Positions 7,298 to 15,266 are shown, counted from the first letter of the stretch. The stretch: DNA of 28,479 bases from CAZAKZ01 sp964485695 (GCA_964485695.1 CAZAKZ010000068.1:1-28479); one strand, 5' to 3'. Notes: generated by a model not told the origin, from the sequence alone. Numbers and translations are program-made.

Positions 7298-8479
7298 GTG
7301 AAATTCGCCGTTGTTCTCGTGGAAGGGCTGGATGACCTTCCCGTGGCTGAACTCGACGGGCAAACCCCGCTGGAGCGGGCCGTGACTCCCGGTATGGACA
7401 GCCTGGCCGCCGAGGGCGTCGTGGGGCGGTTGAATCTCCTCCGGCGGGTTGCCGGAACGGGCACGGAAACGGCACTCTTCTCGTTACTCGGCGGGAATCC
7501 GGAGAAGGAAATCCCCGGACTCGGTGCTTTCGAGGCGTTTGCCACCGCCTTGCCTCCGGGAGGAAGGGGACGGGTTGCTGCCGCTCGGTTCGTTTCCCGG
7601 TACTACGGTCAGATCATCGATCTGGAGGGGGGTAGTATTCGCGATCAGGAGGCCAGGTTGCTGGTCGAGGCGATGAACGAGGCCCTGGGTGCCCCGGGAT
7701 TCGAGCTGGTCCACATTACTGGGAATCAGTGTCTTCTGCTCCTGGGCGAGGAGGGGGGCGAGCTTCCCCTGTGCACAGCCCCGGAGTTCTGCGTGGGCAA
7801 GCCTCTCGCCGACCACCTTCCGCGGGGCCCGGGGGGGCATCGACTTTCGGCGCTGGTTCAGGCTTCAGAGGAGATCCTGGACGCCAACGAGGTCAACCAG
7901 GTGCGATGTGACCTGAAGGAAAATCCAGCCAACCTGCTGTGGGTCTGGGGCGTCGGGGATGTGCCCATCAACAACCGATTCCTGGAGGCAAAAAACCGGA
8001 AAGGAGCCATGGTCACCCGGGACATCTGGGCCGCAGGCATGGCCATGGCCCTGGGACTGGATCCGGTGGGGCAGGTCCGGGGCGTGGTGGTGGACCTGGA
8101 TGCCCTCGGCCGGGAAGCTGCCCTGGCCACAGAGGGATTCGAATTCGTGGTGGCCCATTGTTCCGGACCGGCGCGCGCCGGACTCCAAATGGACCCGCGG
8201 GAAAAGGTGCGGCGCATCGAGGAAGTGGATCGCCGGGTCGTTGTCCCGCTCAGGGATCGGTTGGACCGCGAGCAGGACCGACTGGCGGTGATATCGGGCT
8301 ATCGAGTCTCCAGCATGAGGGGGGAAGTCCAGGCCGGAAACAATCCCTTCGTGCTCTGGGGGAAAGGGGCCGAGGGGGGCCTTCCCGGACGGATTTTCAC
8401 GGAATCAGAGAGCCAGTCCTCGAGACTCGAAGTGGCGTCCGGAGGGCAGTTCCGGGAATTTTTCTTCTCCACGCGTTGA
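7298..8479 (+). CDS. ApgM-fold (archaeal-type phosphoglycerate mutase) homologue, probably catalytically dead
   Basis: A 393-aa protein clearly derived from the 2,3-bisphosphoglycerate-independent phosphoglycerate mutase ApgM family (alkaline-phosphatase superfamily). It retains the framework TPLERAVTPGMDSLAAEGVVG, the GAFEA block, NPANLLWVWGVG and the MVTRDIWAAGMAMALGLD region. Every metal or catalytic position I can align is changed. The N-terminal DG aspartate is E9. The PGSDTAH nucleophile segment reads GTETAL. The DEAGHD motif is replaced by CSGPARAG. The ADH motif is SGY (333-335), and the following NHTADPVP is EVQAGNNPF. Glycolytic mutase activity is therefore unlikely; a binding or structural role is inferred. 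GTG 7298 is chosen because the first beta strand begins there and GGGGAGGG precedes it. An ATG at 7250 would add 16 atypical residues. It is monocistronic as far as can be seen. Confidence 0.85.
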   Translation: MKFAVVLVEGLDDLPVAELDGQTPLERAVTPGMDSLAAEGVVGRLNLLRRVAGTGTETALFSLLGGNPEKEIPGLGAFEAFATALPPGGRGRVAAARFVSRYYGQIIDLEGGSIRDQEARLLVEAMNEALGAPGFELVHITGNQCLLLLGEEGGELPLCTAPEFCVGKPLADHLPRGPGGHRLSALVQASEEILDANEVNQVRCDLKENPANLLWVWGVGDVPINNRFLEAKNRKGAMVTRDIWAAGMAMALGLDPVGQVRGVVVDLDALGREAALATEGFEFVVAHCSGPARAGLQMDPREKVRRIEEVDRRVVVPLRDRLDREQDRLAVISGYRVSSMRGEVQAGNNPFVLWGKGAEGGLPGRIFTESESQSSRLEVASGGQFREFFFSTR

Positions 8480-8982
8480 TCCTCGATCCTCATTGATTTC
8501 ATCCCGAGACTGGAGTTGTTGCACGACCGCTCTGTTTCCCTGTTGCACATTCGCGCTGTTTTTGTGGGGCCGATCGGGAACTCGACCGGGGTGGGCCTGG
8601 TAACTTCTTGAAGATCAGGCGAATACAGCGTTTTTTCCGAATATTGCCGGTTTGGTATGTCGGTTGCTCAAGCAGGGCCAGTGCGGAGTTGAACGGCGAA
8701 CGGAAGAGCTCGAGTAGACAGGAGAAGAAATACAATAGATTCCGGAATGTATATATGGAGAATTATGACCCCGATTTTCTAGACCCCAACCTCAAGCGTC
8801 CGGGATCTAAAGGGGCAGAGGATTAACCCTCCTCTGCTCCTTATCTTTTTGGGGTCTGCTTCTTACGGAGGATCCCGGCGCAGGGCGGTTCTTTTCGTCC
8901 AAGTCGCGCGCTCGAAGGGCCGGTGGAATCTGAACGCAGAGATGTGAATATGTTCTCGCGCGGCCTGTGAAGTTCCGGACGG
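8480..8982. other. Gene-poor stretch between ApgM-like and SUMF1-fold genes
   Basis: About 500 bases between convergent genes, more AT-rich than its surroundings. A TTG-initiated frame at 8608-8826 (72 codons) and a 23-codon ATG frame within it (from 8755) end exactly inside a terminator hairpin. Neither has a good ribosome site or protein-like composition, so I do not call a gene. The terminator implies a rightward transcript ending here. The stretch after 8850 shows nothing further. Confidence 0.45.
8812..8850 (+). terminator. Rho-independent terminator (rightward)
   Basis: GCAGAGGA (8815-8822) and TCCTCTGC (8830-8837) pair perfectly around a TTAACCC loop. The stem extends by one wobble and two G-C pairs, and a T-rich run TTATCTTTTT follows at 8841-8850. 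It reads only rightward, because the other side has no T-tract. It lies about 330 bases after the ApgM-like stop, so it ends either that transcript's long tail or an unrecognised short RNA. Confidence 0.7.
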
Positions 8983-11217
8983 TTACCGCCCGAACTTCCA
9001 CCCCCTGAGTCTGGCGGCGTCCTCGGAGGAGAGAGTGAGGTCCAGGACCAGGAACTTCTTCTTCTCGTACTTCTGTTTCAAGGCGAGGTGGAGGACCGCC
9101 GTGGCCAGTGTCTTGCCCGTCGGTGGGTGGAAGGTGAGCTTTGATTCGTCAATCTGGTTCCGGACGACACGGATGAGGGGGTTCGGGATGGCGGCGAGAG
9201 GCTTTCCACTGGCATCCACGAAGAGGATGCGGTCTTCCTTGGAATAATCTGGGATGCCGAGTTCCTTTTCGCCTGCCGCCTTGCCTCCGGGCTCCTCCTG
9301 ACCTTCTTTCTTACCGGGCTTCTTTTTCGGATCCTTTTTTCCCGAGGGTTTCTTCTTGCCCTTGTCTTTCTTCTTCTTGTCTTTTTTCTTTTTAGATCGG
9401 TCCTTCTTCCCCTTGGCCTTCTTCTTTTCCTCCGCCTTTTCCTTCCCCTTCTTGTTGGGATCGATGAAGGTTTTGAATCCCTTCTGGAAGAAGATACCGT
9501 AGTTCCCCGCCTTCAATGGCGGATCCGTGAAGTCGATATCGGTGTGCAGGATACCGATGAAGATCCGGCCCTTTTCCTTCTTGAGCTTGAGCTTGTTGGA
9601 CTCACTGATGAGTCGCTTCTTCGAATCGTAGAGGTGGTCTGTGATGTTGACGAAACCGAGCCAGCTGTATTCGTTGATGACGGGAAGGCTCTTGACCTTT
9701 TCGTCGTAGACCACCTTTTGCGCACAGGCCACGTGGTCCAGGTCGAGCTTGGTGATTCGTTTATCCCAGACGCTCTGGAACAGGTCGCCGGCAATTTTGT
9801 TGAGTGCTGACCTGCCGAGCTTGACGTCTTTTGCGCACCGGAAACCGATGGCATCGGAGGCTTCCCTTTTATTCCAAGGGTAGCGGACGGCAATCCGGAG
9901 GCTTTCCTTGAACATCTCCCCGTACGCGCCGCCCTTGATCACGGCCTTGTTGGGGTTTTCGACCGGGCTGAATCTGAAGCCTTTCCTCTTGGGTGCATTG
10001 TTGTGGGGCTTCCAGGAATCGGAAGTGTATTCCAGGGCATTGCCGGCCAGGTTCATGATGTTGTAAGGGCTTTTCCCCTTTTCAAAAGCCCAGACGGGAG
10101 TGAGGCCTTCGGGTTTCATGTCCACGTTGAGTTTCGGGTCCGCCCAGTAGAGAGCCCAGTTGCAGCGATCCTTGTCTTGATCGGTGAACGTGCTGCCCCA
10201 GGGGAACCATCGAGTCGGGTTGTCGCCGTTGGCCGGACCGCGGCCGGCTTTTTCGAATTCCGCCTCGGTGGGAAGCCTTTTGCCCATCCACTCCGAGCAG
10301 GATTTCGCCTGGAAGAAGGTGATGCCCGTGACCGGCATGAACATCGCTTCCCGGGGCTGGCCCCTGTCCACGGCGCCCGGTGGAAAAGCCAAGTCCATGT
10401 GGATGCGGTTGAACCGGGTGAGTTCTTCCGGCTTCAGGTCTTTGATCCCCTTGGCGCTCAACCTGGCGGCTTCCTTGGTAACCTGCCGTCCGAGCCAGAA
10501 TACCTGGTCGTAGAAATCCTTGCTCTGGATCATGGTGTTGAGCGCCTCGATCACCTCGATCTTTACCGTCTCGTCCAGAGCCTGTTCCTTGCGGGCCTTC
10601 TCCAGCTTCGCTTGCAGGGCCTTGTCGAGCAGTTTCCAGACCCGGTTCCCAGGTCTGGGGGTGACTTTTTTCGATTCACGGGGCTTGATCGAGTTGATCA
10701 CACCCTTCCAGTTATGGACCTCGTCCATGTGGAGCAGCTGAGTGGACCCGGGGAGGCGGTCTCCACGCCAGTAGAGAAGGTGTTCCCTGGGAAGCTTGGG
10801 CGCCAGGGCGCCCACGGCCTTCATGTAGCGGTGGTACTGGATATTGGTGAGTTCGAAGCGGTCGAAGTAATAGGCGGGGATCTCTATGATTCGGTGCTTT
10901 TGCTCCACGAGCTCCCGGTTCAACTGCCTCCAGAACCGCTTCTTTTGGCGAGGGCCCACCTTCATGTACTTCTCGATTTCCTGGGCCTCCTTCAGGGTGG
11001 TGCCCAGGCAGTACTTGCCCTTGGGTATGAGAACCATTCCGGGAGGACTGAAATCGTCCTGGATGCCGGATTTCTTGTCGGCATCGCCCAGGTTCACCGG
11101 AAGTCCCCGGGTGCCGCCTTGCTGCGAGGTTGCGCCGGTCGAGAGGAAGGATGCGAATAAGAGACCTGCGGTGGTCAGTACGAAGACTCCGAACGCTCGG
11201 TACAGGATGCAGGGCAT
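8983..11217 (-). CDS. Secreted SUMF1/FGE-fold protein with Lys-rich insert
   Basis: The 744-aa product starts with a signal peptide or anchor (GVFVLTTAGLLFASFLSTGATS). A long formylglycine-generating-enzyme-like (SUMF1) domain covers about residues 55-460. Its landmarks are PPGMVLIPKGKYCLGT, FELTNIQYHRYM, KSCSEWMGKRLPTEAEFEKAG, NIMNLAGNALEYTSDSW and GGAYGEMF...AIGFRCA. The paired active-site Cys of true FGE (after the GG[SA]Y strand) is absent, so copper-dependent sulfatase activation is not expected. PvdO-like or C-type-lectin-like binding roles are alternatives. Unusual helical sequence interrupts the domain (about 150-270). After it come a beta-rich region, a Lys/Glu/Gly low-complexity run of some 60 residues (encoded about 9270-9460) and a closing beta domain. 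ATG 11217 is chosen over 11286 because GGAGAAA lies 7 bases upstream and the signal peptide begins there. A strong promoter lies about 90 bases upstream. Confidence 0.88.
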   Translation of the reverse strand: MPCILYRAFGVFVLTTAGLLFASFLSTGATSQQGGTRGLPVNLGDADKKSGIQDDFSPPGMVLIPKGKYCLGTTLKEAQEIEKYMKVGPRQKKRFWRQLNRELVEQKHRIIEIPAYYFDRFELTNIQYHRYMKAVGALAPKLPREHLLYWRGDRLPGSTQLLHMDEVHNWKGVINSIKPRESKKVTPRPGNRVWKLLDKALQAKLEKARKEQALDETVKIEVIEALNTMIQSKDFYDQVFWLGRQVTKEAARLSAKGIKDLKPEELTRFNRIHMDLAFPPGAVDRGQPREAMFMPVTGITFFQAKSCSEWMGKRLPTEAEFEKAGRGPANGDNPTRWFPWGSTFTDQDKDRCNWALYWADPKLNVDMKPEGLTPVWAFEKGKSPYNIMNLAGNALEYTSDSWKPHNNAPKRKGFRFSPVENPNKAVIKGGAYGEMFKESLRIAVRYPWNKREASDAIGFRCAKDVKLGRSALNKIAGDLFQSVWDKRITKLDLDHVACAQKVVYDEKVKSLPVINEYSWLGFVNITDHLYDSKKRLISESNKLKLKKEKGRIFIGILHTDIDFTDPPLKAGNYGIFFQKGFKTFIDPNKKGKEKAEEKKKAKGKKDRSKKKKDKKKKDKGKKKPSGKKDPKKKPGKKEGQEEPGGKAAGEKELGIPDYSKEDRILFVDASGKPLAAIPNPLIRVVRNQIDESKLTFHPPTGKTLATAVLHLALKQKYEKKKFLVLDLTLSSEDAARLRGWKFGR

Positions 11218-11303
11218 CAGGTTTCTCCAGCGATATGCAACGCAGGGACGATTTGTCCCTCGTTGGTCTTCTTTTCCCGGATACAAGCTTAGAGACTAAT
11301 AAA

Positions 11304-11332
11304 ATGCTAAACCTAACTCGAATATCTGTCAA
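11304..11332 (-). promoter_or_regulatory. Sigma70-type promoter for the SUMF1-fold gene
   Basis: On the minus strand, a perfect TTGACA (11332-11327) is separated by exactly 17 bases from TAGCAT (11309-11304, 4 of 6 match). Transcription would start near 11297, giving a leader of about 80 bases to the ATG at 11217. It sits back to back with the rightward promoter at 11346-11373. Confidence 0.6.
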
Positions 11333-11345
11333 CGGCTATGGAGTA

Positions 11346-11373
11346 TTGAGATGGTGTGCTTCTTTGATAGAAT
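11346..11373 (+). promoter_or_regulatory. Sigma70-type promoter for the zinc-ribbon gene
   Basis: TTGAGA (11346-11351, 5 of 6) and TAGAAT (11368-11373, 5 of 6) are separated by 16 bases. The start would be near 11380, leaving a leader of about 120 bases before the ATG at 11504. The -35 boxes of this and the leftward promoter are only 13 bases apart, so shared control is plausible. Confidence 0.55.
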
Positions 11374-11380
11374 TCAGGAC

Positions 11381-11404
11381 TGTCCCGGTCATTCTACCGG
11401 GACA
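11381..11404. repeat. Perfect 9-bp inverted repeat at the predicted transcript start
   Basis: TGTCCCGGT and ACCGGGACA pair perfectly around the 6-base loop CATTCT. The element begins 7 bases after the -10 box of the rightward promoter, so it is either an operator covering the initiation region or a 5'-terminal RNA hairpin. No T-run follows it, so it is not a terminator. Confidence 0.5.
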
Positions 11405-11503
11405 TGGCCTGATGAGCTCGGTCGGGATATTCCCGGAGGCCGGTTCCTGGGAAGGGCACGGCCATGATCCAGTTCCTCCGGAGTGTCCCCAGGAGGATTC
11501 GAT

Positions 11504-11710
11504 ATGTGGGCTATTTGGCTCATTGGAGGCATTCTGGTCCTGGTCGTCTTTACATTCCTGGTAAAGTGGCTGGCGCCCGAGAAATGCCCCAGGTGCAAGG
11601 TCAAGATGCGGCTTCACACCCGAAACTGTGGAAAAACCAAGAAGTACGTTTGCCCAAAATGTAATTACAGGATTGATACTGGGATCCCGATTGGACGCGG
11701 AAAGCGTTGA
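11504..11710 (+). CDS. Membrane-anchored zinc-ribbon microprotein
   Basis: A 68-aa protein with one transmembrane helix (residues 3-20, IWLIGGILVLVVFTFLV) followed by a basic zinc-ribbon: CPRC at 28-31 and CPKC at 50-53, with an extra Cys at 42. The pattern is that of a four-Cys Zn knuckle, probably on the cytoplasmic side given the many Lys/Arg after the helix. Function is unknown; such ribbons commonly bind nucleic acid or protein partners. ATG 11504 is chosen because a consensus AGGAGG (11491-11496) lies 7 bases upstream. An in-frame start at 11483 lacks one. It is divergent from the SUMF1-fold gene and is probably monocistronic. Confidence 0.8.
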   Translation: MWAIWLIGGILVLVVFTFLVKWLAPEKCPRCKVKMRLHTRNCGKTKKYVCPKCNYRIDTGIPIGRGKR

Positions 11711-11783
11711 TATTTAACTCGTTACGACGTTTTCTCGTCGTCCTGACAGGCGGCTGGGTGGAGTTCGGTCCGTGGGCGGGATC

Positions 11784-11813
11784 TTGACATCCATGGGGGT
11801 GTGTGGCTACAAT
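11784..11813 (+). promoter_or_regulatory. Near-consensus sigma70 promoter
   Basis: A perfect TTGACA (11784-11789) and TACAAT (11808-11813, 5 of 6) are 18 bases apart. This is among the best promoter matches in the window. No credible coding frame follows for over 550 bases, which suggests a non-coding transcript or a long leader for the pseudouridine synthase at 12380. Confidence 0.6.
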
Positions 11814-11819
11814 TTCCAA

Positions 11820-12246
11820 GGTATGAGAAGAAGGAAACAGGGAAACCAATTCCCTTCGTGAAAAAGACTTGCGGCGGTATTACTACGTTGTGCCCGAGAT
11901 CGTCGCAAGACTCGATGCCGTAATGGAATCGAGATTTGATGGTCGGAAGCGCCTTCTTGTTCGTATGATGTATTGATGTCTCGGTTGTAGGGCTTTCTCG
12001 GAAAGAAACCCAAAGGAAGTCCGGAGTCACCGGGGCGGAATTGACAAGTGAATACAAGATAATAACCCAGGGAATATCAGTCCGCTCGGATCATCAGCAC
12101 TCTGCGGCGTTCTACGGTACTTCCACACACATTGTCCTACTATCTCTCAATTTACTTCATTTACCCCCTTAGAATGCCTGGAACCCCGGAGTGTGAAACA
12201 CCCCTAATCTCAACGTGATCTTTTCGGAATGGTATTCCCTTTTTTT
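11820..12246 (+). ncRNA. Candidate structured RNA or long 5' leader
   Basis: This fills most of a 669-base stretch (11711-12379) without a credible gene. It begins just after the strong promoter and holds a series of local hairpins. GGGAA/TTCCC is at 11840-11854. CTTGCGGCG/CGTCGCAAG (11868-11909) has one wobble. CTCGAT/ATCGAG is at 11911-11933. GGG-CTTTC/GAAAG-CCC is at 11990-12011. It ends at a small hairpin with seven T. I do not recognise 6S, tmRNA, SRP or RNase P RNA. Only 12- and 17-codon ATG frames occur near the 5' end. The alternative is an untranslated leader of about 560 bases controlling the RluD-like gene. Conservation is unknown, so this stays tentative. Confidence 0.3.
12226..12246 (+). 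terminator. Weak intrinsic terminator candidate
   Basis: GGAAT-GGT-ATTCC forms a short 5-bp hairpin followed by C and seven T (12240-12246). The stem is short and AU-rich, so termination would be inefficient. It is the only U-tract hairpin between the promoter at 11784 and the gene at 12380. Confidence 0.3.
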
Positions 12247-12379
12247 GTACGTTGCTCTAACAGCCTGTAGGTAAACGCAGGAGCTCGATCCCGGTTTCTC
12301 CGGAACCAATCTCAAGGGGGGATCCGGGACCTTGATCCGCGAGGCAGCGATCCAGCGTACGTTCTGAAGACTTGATGAC

Positions 12380-13423
12380 ATGAAAATCCGAAAAGACCGG
12401 GCCGGTGAGGAAGCTCTTCTGGCGCATCGCGACTACGTTTTCGAGGTCGGGGAGAGTGTCAAGAGCATCCGACTGGACCGGTATCTTGCTGGGAAGTTTC
12501 CCAACTTCTCGAGAACGTATCTCCAGAAGCTGATCCGGGACCGGGCAGTCACCGTGAACGGCCCTGTCGTGGACAAGGTCCGTCATCCCATCGAAGTTGG
12601 GGACCACATCGTGATCCGGGTTCCCGGGGTGGCCTCCTTGGATCTGATGGGCGAATACATCCCCCTGAACATCATCCATGAAGACGAGAGCCTCGTGGCC
12701 ATCAACAAACAGCCCGGTCTGGTGGTACATCCTCCCGGGCGAGGTTCCAATGCCGGAACCCTGGTCAGTGGCCTCGTCTACCACTTCCAGAAAAACCTGA
12801 GCACCGTGAGCGGCCCCCTACGGCCAGGTATCGTCCATCGCCTGGACAAGGACACCTCCGGAATCATGCTGGTGGCCAAGAATGATTCAGCCCATTTCAA
12901 GCTGGCCCGGCAGTTCCACGAGAGGTGGATCAAGAAGGTCTACCACGCCGTTGTCCAGGGAGAACTGGAGCGGGACGAGGATATCATCGATCTGCCCATT
13001 GCCCGGCACCGCCGGAATCCGGAAAAGATGGCGGTGGATTTCAAGAACGGAAAATCCGCCCAGACGCATTACAAGGTGAGGGAGAGGTTCAAGGGGTATA
13101 CCTGCGTGGATATGTTCCCCAGAACAGGACGGACCCACCAGCTCCGGGTGCACATGATGTACATCGGTCACCCCATTGCCACCGATTTCCTCTATGGTCG
13201 CCAGCGGGTCATCTTTCAGGACGAATTTCCGACCGATCCCACGGATCCGAACGCCCCTCCCGATGACCGCATCATCATTGCCCGGCAAGCCCTCCACGCC
13301 CACAAAATCACCCTCCAGCATCCCCGAACCGAGGAGACCCTGACCCTGGAAGCTCCTCTTCCCGAGGATATCCGGGAGCTTCTTGATAACCTCAGGAGAG
13401 TCAAGAGGTTACAGAAGGAGTAG
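12380..13423 (+). CDS. rluD: Ribosomal large-subunit pseudouridine synthase, RluD/RluA family
   Basis: Isomerises specific uridines in 23S rRNA to pseudouridine. The 347-aa protein has an N-terminal S4 RNA-binding domain (about residues 29-90, IRLDRYLAGKFPNFSRTYLQKLI) and the RluA catalytic domain. The latter includes the signature HRLDKDTSG with catalytic D156, YHAVVQGEL, and TGRTHQLRVHMMYIGHPIATDFLYG near the C-terminal half. Length and order match RluD. A short insert before the ARQALHAHKI block (about residues 278-303, QDEFPTDPTDPNAPPDDRI) is common in some phyla. RluC-type specificity cannot be excluded from sequence alone. The start at 12380 has only a weak ribosome site, which fits control through the long upstream leader. 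The gene is 166 bases before the methylmalonyl-CoA mutase gene. Confidence 0.93.
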   Translation: MKIRKDRAGEEALLAHRDYVFEVGESVKSIRLDRYLAGKFPNFSRTYLQKLIRDRAVTVNGPVVDKVRHPIEVGDHIVIRVPGVASLDLMGEYIPLNIIHEDESLVAINKQPGLVVHPPGRGSNAGTLVSGLVYHFQKNLSTVSGPLRPGIVHRLDKDTSGIMLVAKNDSAHFKLARQFHERWIKKVYHAVVQGELERDEDIIDLPIARHRRNPEKMAVDFKNGKSAQTHYKVRERFKGYTCVDMFPRTGRTHQLRVHMMYIGHPIATDFLYGRQRVIFQDEFPTDPTDPNAPPDDRIIIARQALHAHKITLQHPRTEETLTLEAPLPEDIRELLDNLRRVKRLQKE

Positions 13424-13589
13424 GCCGAATCTGTCCGGGTGGGCGCCGGCCGCACGATTCCTCACCCTGGATTGCATCCTCTTGAAAGCCCCTCTCTCCA
13501 CCTTAATATTGTTTGCTCGACTTTATTCCCGGGCAAAACCGGCGTTTAATACCGCTGGTTAACAAAGACCCCATTCCCGAAAGTGTTCC

Positions 13590-15266
13590 ATGAGCTCAGA
13601 ATCTTCCTCTGTTCAGGATGCCCTGAATAAGTGGCTGGAGGGGCCCTATGCCGAGGCCGCCAGGAGAGCCAGGCGGACGGCCCCCACCACGACTTCCTCA
13701 GGCATCGAGGTGCGGCCTCTCGACGTCCCGGACCTGCATGGGGCCGGCGAGGCAGGATACCTGGAATCCCAGGGATTTCCTGGCGAGGCACCCTACACCC
13801 GGGGTGCCACGGCCACGATGTACCGGGGAAAATTCTGGACCATGCGGCAATATGCCGGTTTTTCCTCGGCCCGGGAAACCAATCAGCGGTTCAAGTTCCT
13901 GCTCCAGCAGGGCCAGACCGGACTCAGCGTTGCGTTCGATCTTCCGACCCAGATGGGGTATGCCCCGGACGACGCTCTGTCCGTGGGCGAAGTCGGCAAG
14001 GTGGGCGTGAGTATCGCGAGCCTCCAGGACATGGAGATGCTCTTCGAGGGGATTCCCCTCGATGAGGTGAGCACCTCCATGACCATCAACACCACCGCCA
14101 TCGTTCTTCTGGCCCAGTACGTGGCCCTGGCCAGGCGGCGCGGGATTCCACTGGACAAGCTGCGGGGAACCCTCCAGAACGATATCCTGAAGGAATACGT
14201 GGCCCGGGGCACGTTCCGGTATCCCGTGGAGCCCAGCATGAGACTGGTGACGGACATCATCCAGTTCTGTGCCGAGCATCTTCCCCGATGGAACCCCATT
14301 TCCATCAGCGGCTATCACATCCGCGAGGCCGGTAGCACCGCCGTTCAGGAAGTCGCCTTCACGCTCCTCCATGGCATCGAGTACGTGAAGGCTGCCGTGA
14401 GCCGCGGCCTGGACGTGGACGCCTTCGCGCCCCGGCTCAGCTTCTTCTTCAACGCACACAATCACCTCTTCGAGGAGGTGGCGAAATTCCGCGCCGCCCG
14501 ACGGATCTGGTCCCGGTGGATCGGCGAGCGATTCCAGGCCAAAAATCCCAAGAGCCAGCGTCTGCGGTTCCACGCCCAGACCGCCGGGAGCATGCTGACC
14601 GCGGATCAGCCCGAGAACAACGTGGTCCGCGTGACACTTCAGGCCCTGGCAGCGGTTCTCGGCGGCGCCCAGTCCATCCATACCAACAGCCGGGATGAAG
14701 CCCTGGGTCTCCCCACCGCTGAAAGTGCCCAGTTGGCCCTTCGGACGCAGCAGATTCTTGCCTACGAGAGCGGTGTCACCGATACCATCGATCCCCTCGG
14801 GGGAGCGCCTTACGTGGAGTATCTCTGCGACCAGATCGAGAGCGGCGTCCTTGAATATGCTCGAAGGGTGGAGGCCATGGGGGGCATGCTCGCGGCCATC
14901 GAAAAGGGCTTCGTCCAGGAGGAGATCCGGCTGGCCGCTTACGAGCACCAGCGCCTCGTGGAGTCCGGCGATCGAGTGGTGGTGGGCGTCAACAAGTTCA
15001 GGGTGGAACACGAGGCGGAGCCGGAAGTGTTCAGGCCGGACCCCAGCGTGGAGGAAGCGGCCAACCAGAACATCGCCACGCTCAAGGCCGGTCGCGATCC
15101 GGACAGGGCCCAGGCCTCGCTGCATCGACTCGAGGAGGAAGCAAAGGGGAATTCCAACCTGGTGCCCGCGGTCATCGAGGCCGTGGAAGCCGGCCTCACC
15201 ATCGGCGAGATCGGTGGGGTTTTCGAGAAGGTCTTCGGGCGGTATCGTGAAGTTCTGACCATTTGA
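13590..15266 (+). CDS. mcmA: Methylmalonyl-CoA mutase, catalytic (N-terminal) subunit
   Basis: Catalyses the radical rearrangement of (R)-methylmalonyl-CoA to succinyl-CoA with coenzyme B12. The 558-aa product is only the TIM-barrel substrate-binding part. The C-terminal cobalamin domain (DxHxxG) is absent, so a separate B12-binding subunit must be encoded elsewhere, as in archaeal-type two-subunit enzymes. Signatures: GATATMYRGKFWTMRQYAG, LSVAFDLPTQMGY, EVSTSMTIN, GTLQNDILKEY, SISGYHIREAGSTAVQE (H243) and LSFFFNAHN. Tyr88 in RQYAG corresponds to the MCM-type Tyr89 of Propionibacterium; isobutyryl-CoA mutases have Phe there. An Arg in EPSMRL matches the carboxylate-binding Arg207. Both support methylmalonyl-CoA as substrate. 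The epimerase and carboxylase genes follow. No MeaB/ArgK chaperone is visible in the window. Confidence 0.94.
   Translation: MSSESSSVQDALNKWLEGPYAEAARRARRTAPTTTSSGIEVRPLDVPDLHGAGEAGYLESQGFPGEAPYTRGATATMYRGKFWTMRQYAGFSSARETNQRFKFLLQQGQTGLSVAFDLPTQMGYAPDDALSVGEVGKVGVSIASLQDMEMLFEGIPLDEVSTSMTINTTAIVLLAQYVALARRRGIPLDKLRGTLQNDILKEYVARGTFRYPVEPSMRLVTDIIQFCAEHLPRWNPISISGYHIREAGSTAVQEVAFTLLHGIEYVKAAVSRGLDVDAFAPRLSFFFNAHNHLFEEVAKFRAARRIWSRWIGERFQAKNPKSQRLRFHAQTAGSMLTADQPENNVVRVTLQALAAVLGGAQSIHTNSRDEALGLPTAESAQLALRTQQILAYESGVTDTIDPLGGAPYVEYLCDQIESGVLEYARRVEAMGGMLAAIEKGFVQEEIRLAAYEHQRLVESGDRVVVGVNKFRVEHEAEPEVFRPDPSVEEAANQNIATLKAGRDPDRAQASLHRLEEEAKGNSNLVPAVIEAVEAGLTIGEIGGVFEKVFGRYREVLTI

Noticed and set aside
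8608..8826. 72-codon rightward frame starting at TTG
   Set aside because: There is no ribosome site and the composition is Arg/Ser-rich. Ending within a terminator hairpin shows a transcript passes here, not that it is translated.
8983..11217. A genuine formylglycine-generating (sulfatase-activating) enzyme
   Set aside because: The domain fits the SUMF1 fold, but the redox-active Cys pair expected after the GGAY strand is missing. The AP enzymes downstream also use Ser/Thr rather than the CxPxR sulfatase motif, so they need no such activation.
12005..12040. Resemblance of AAAGGAAGTCCGGAGT to the conserved GAGGAAAGTCCG box of RNase P RNA
   Set aside because: The match is partial and none of the other conserved RNase P regions or the long-range pairing is present nearby.
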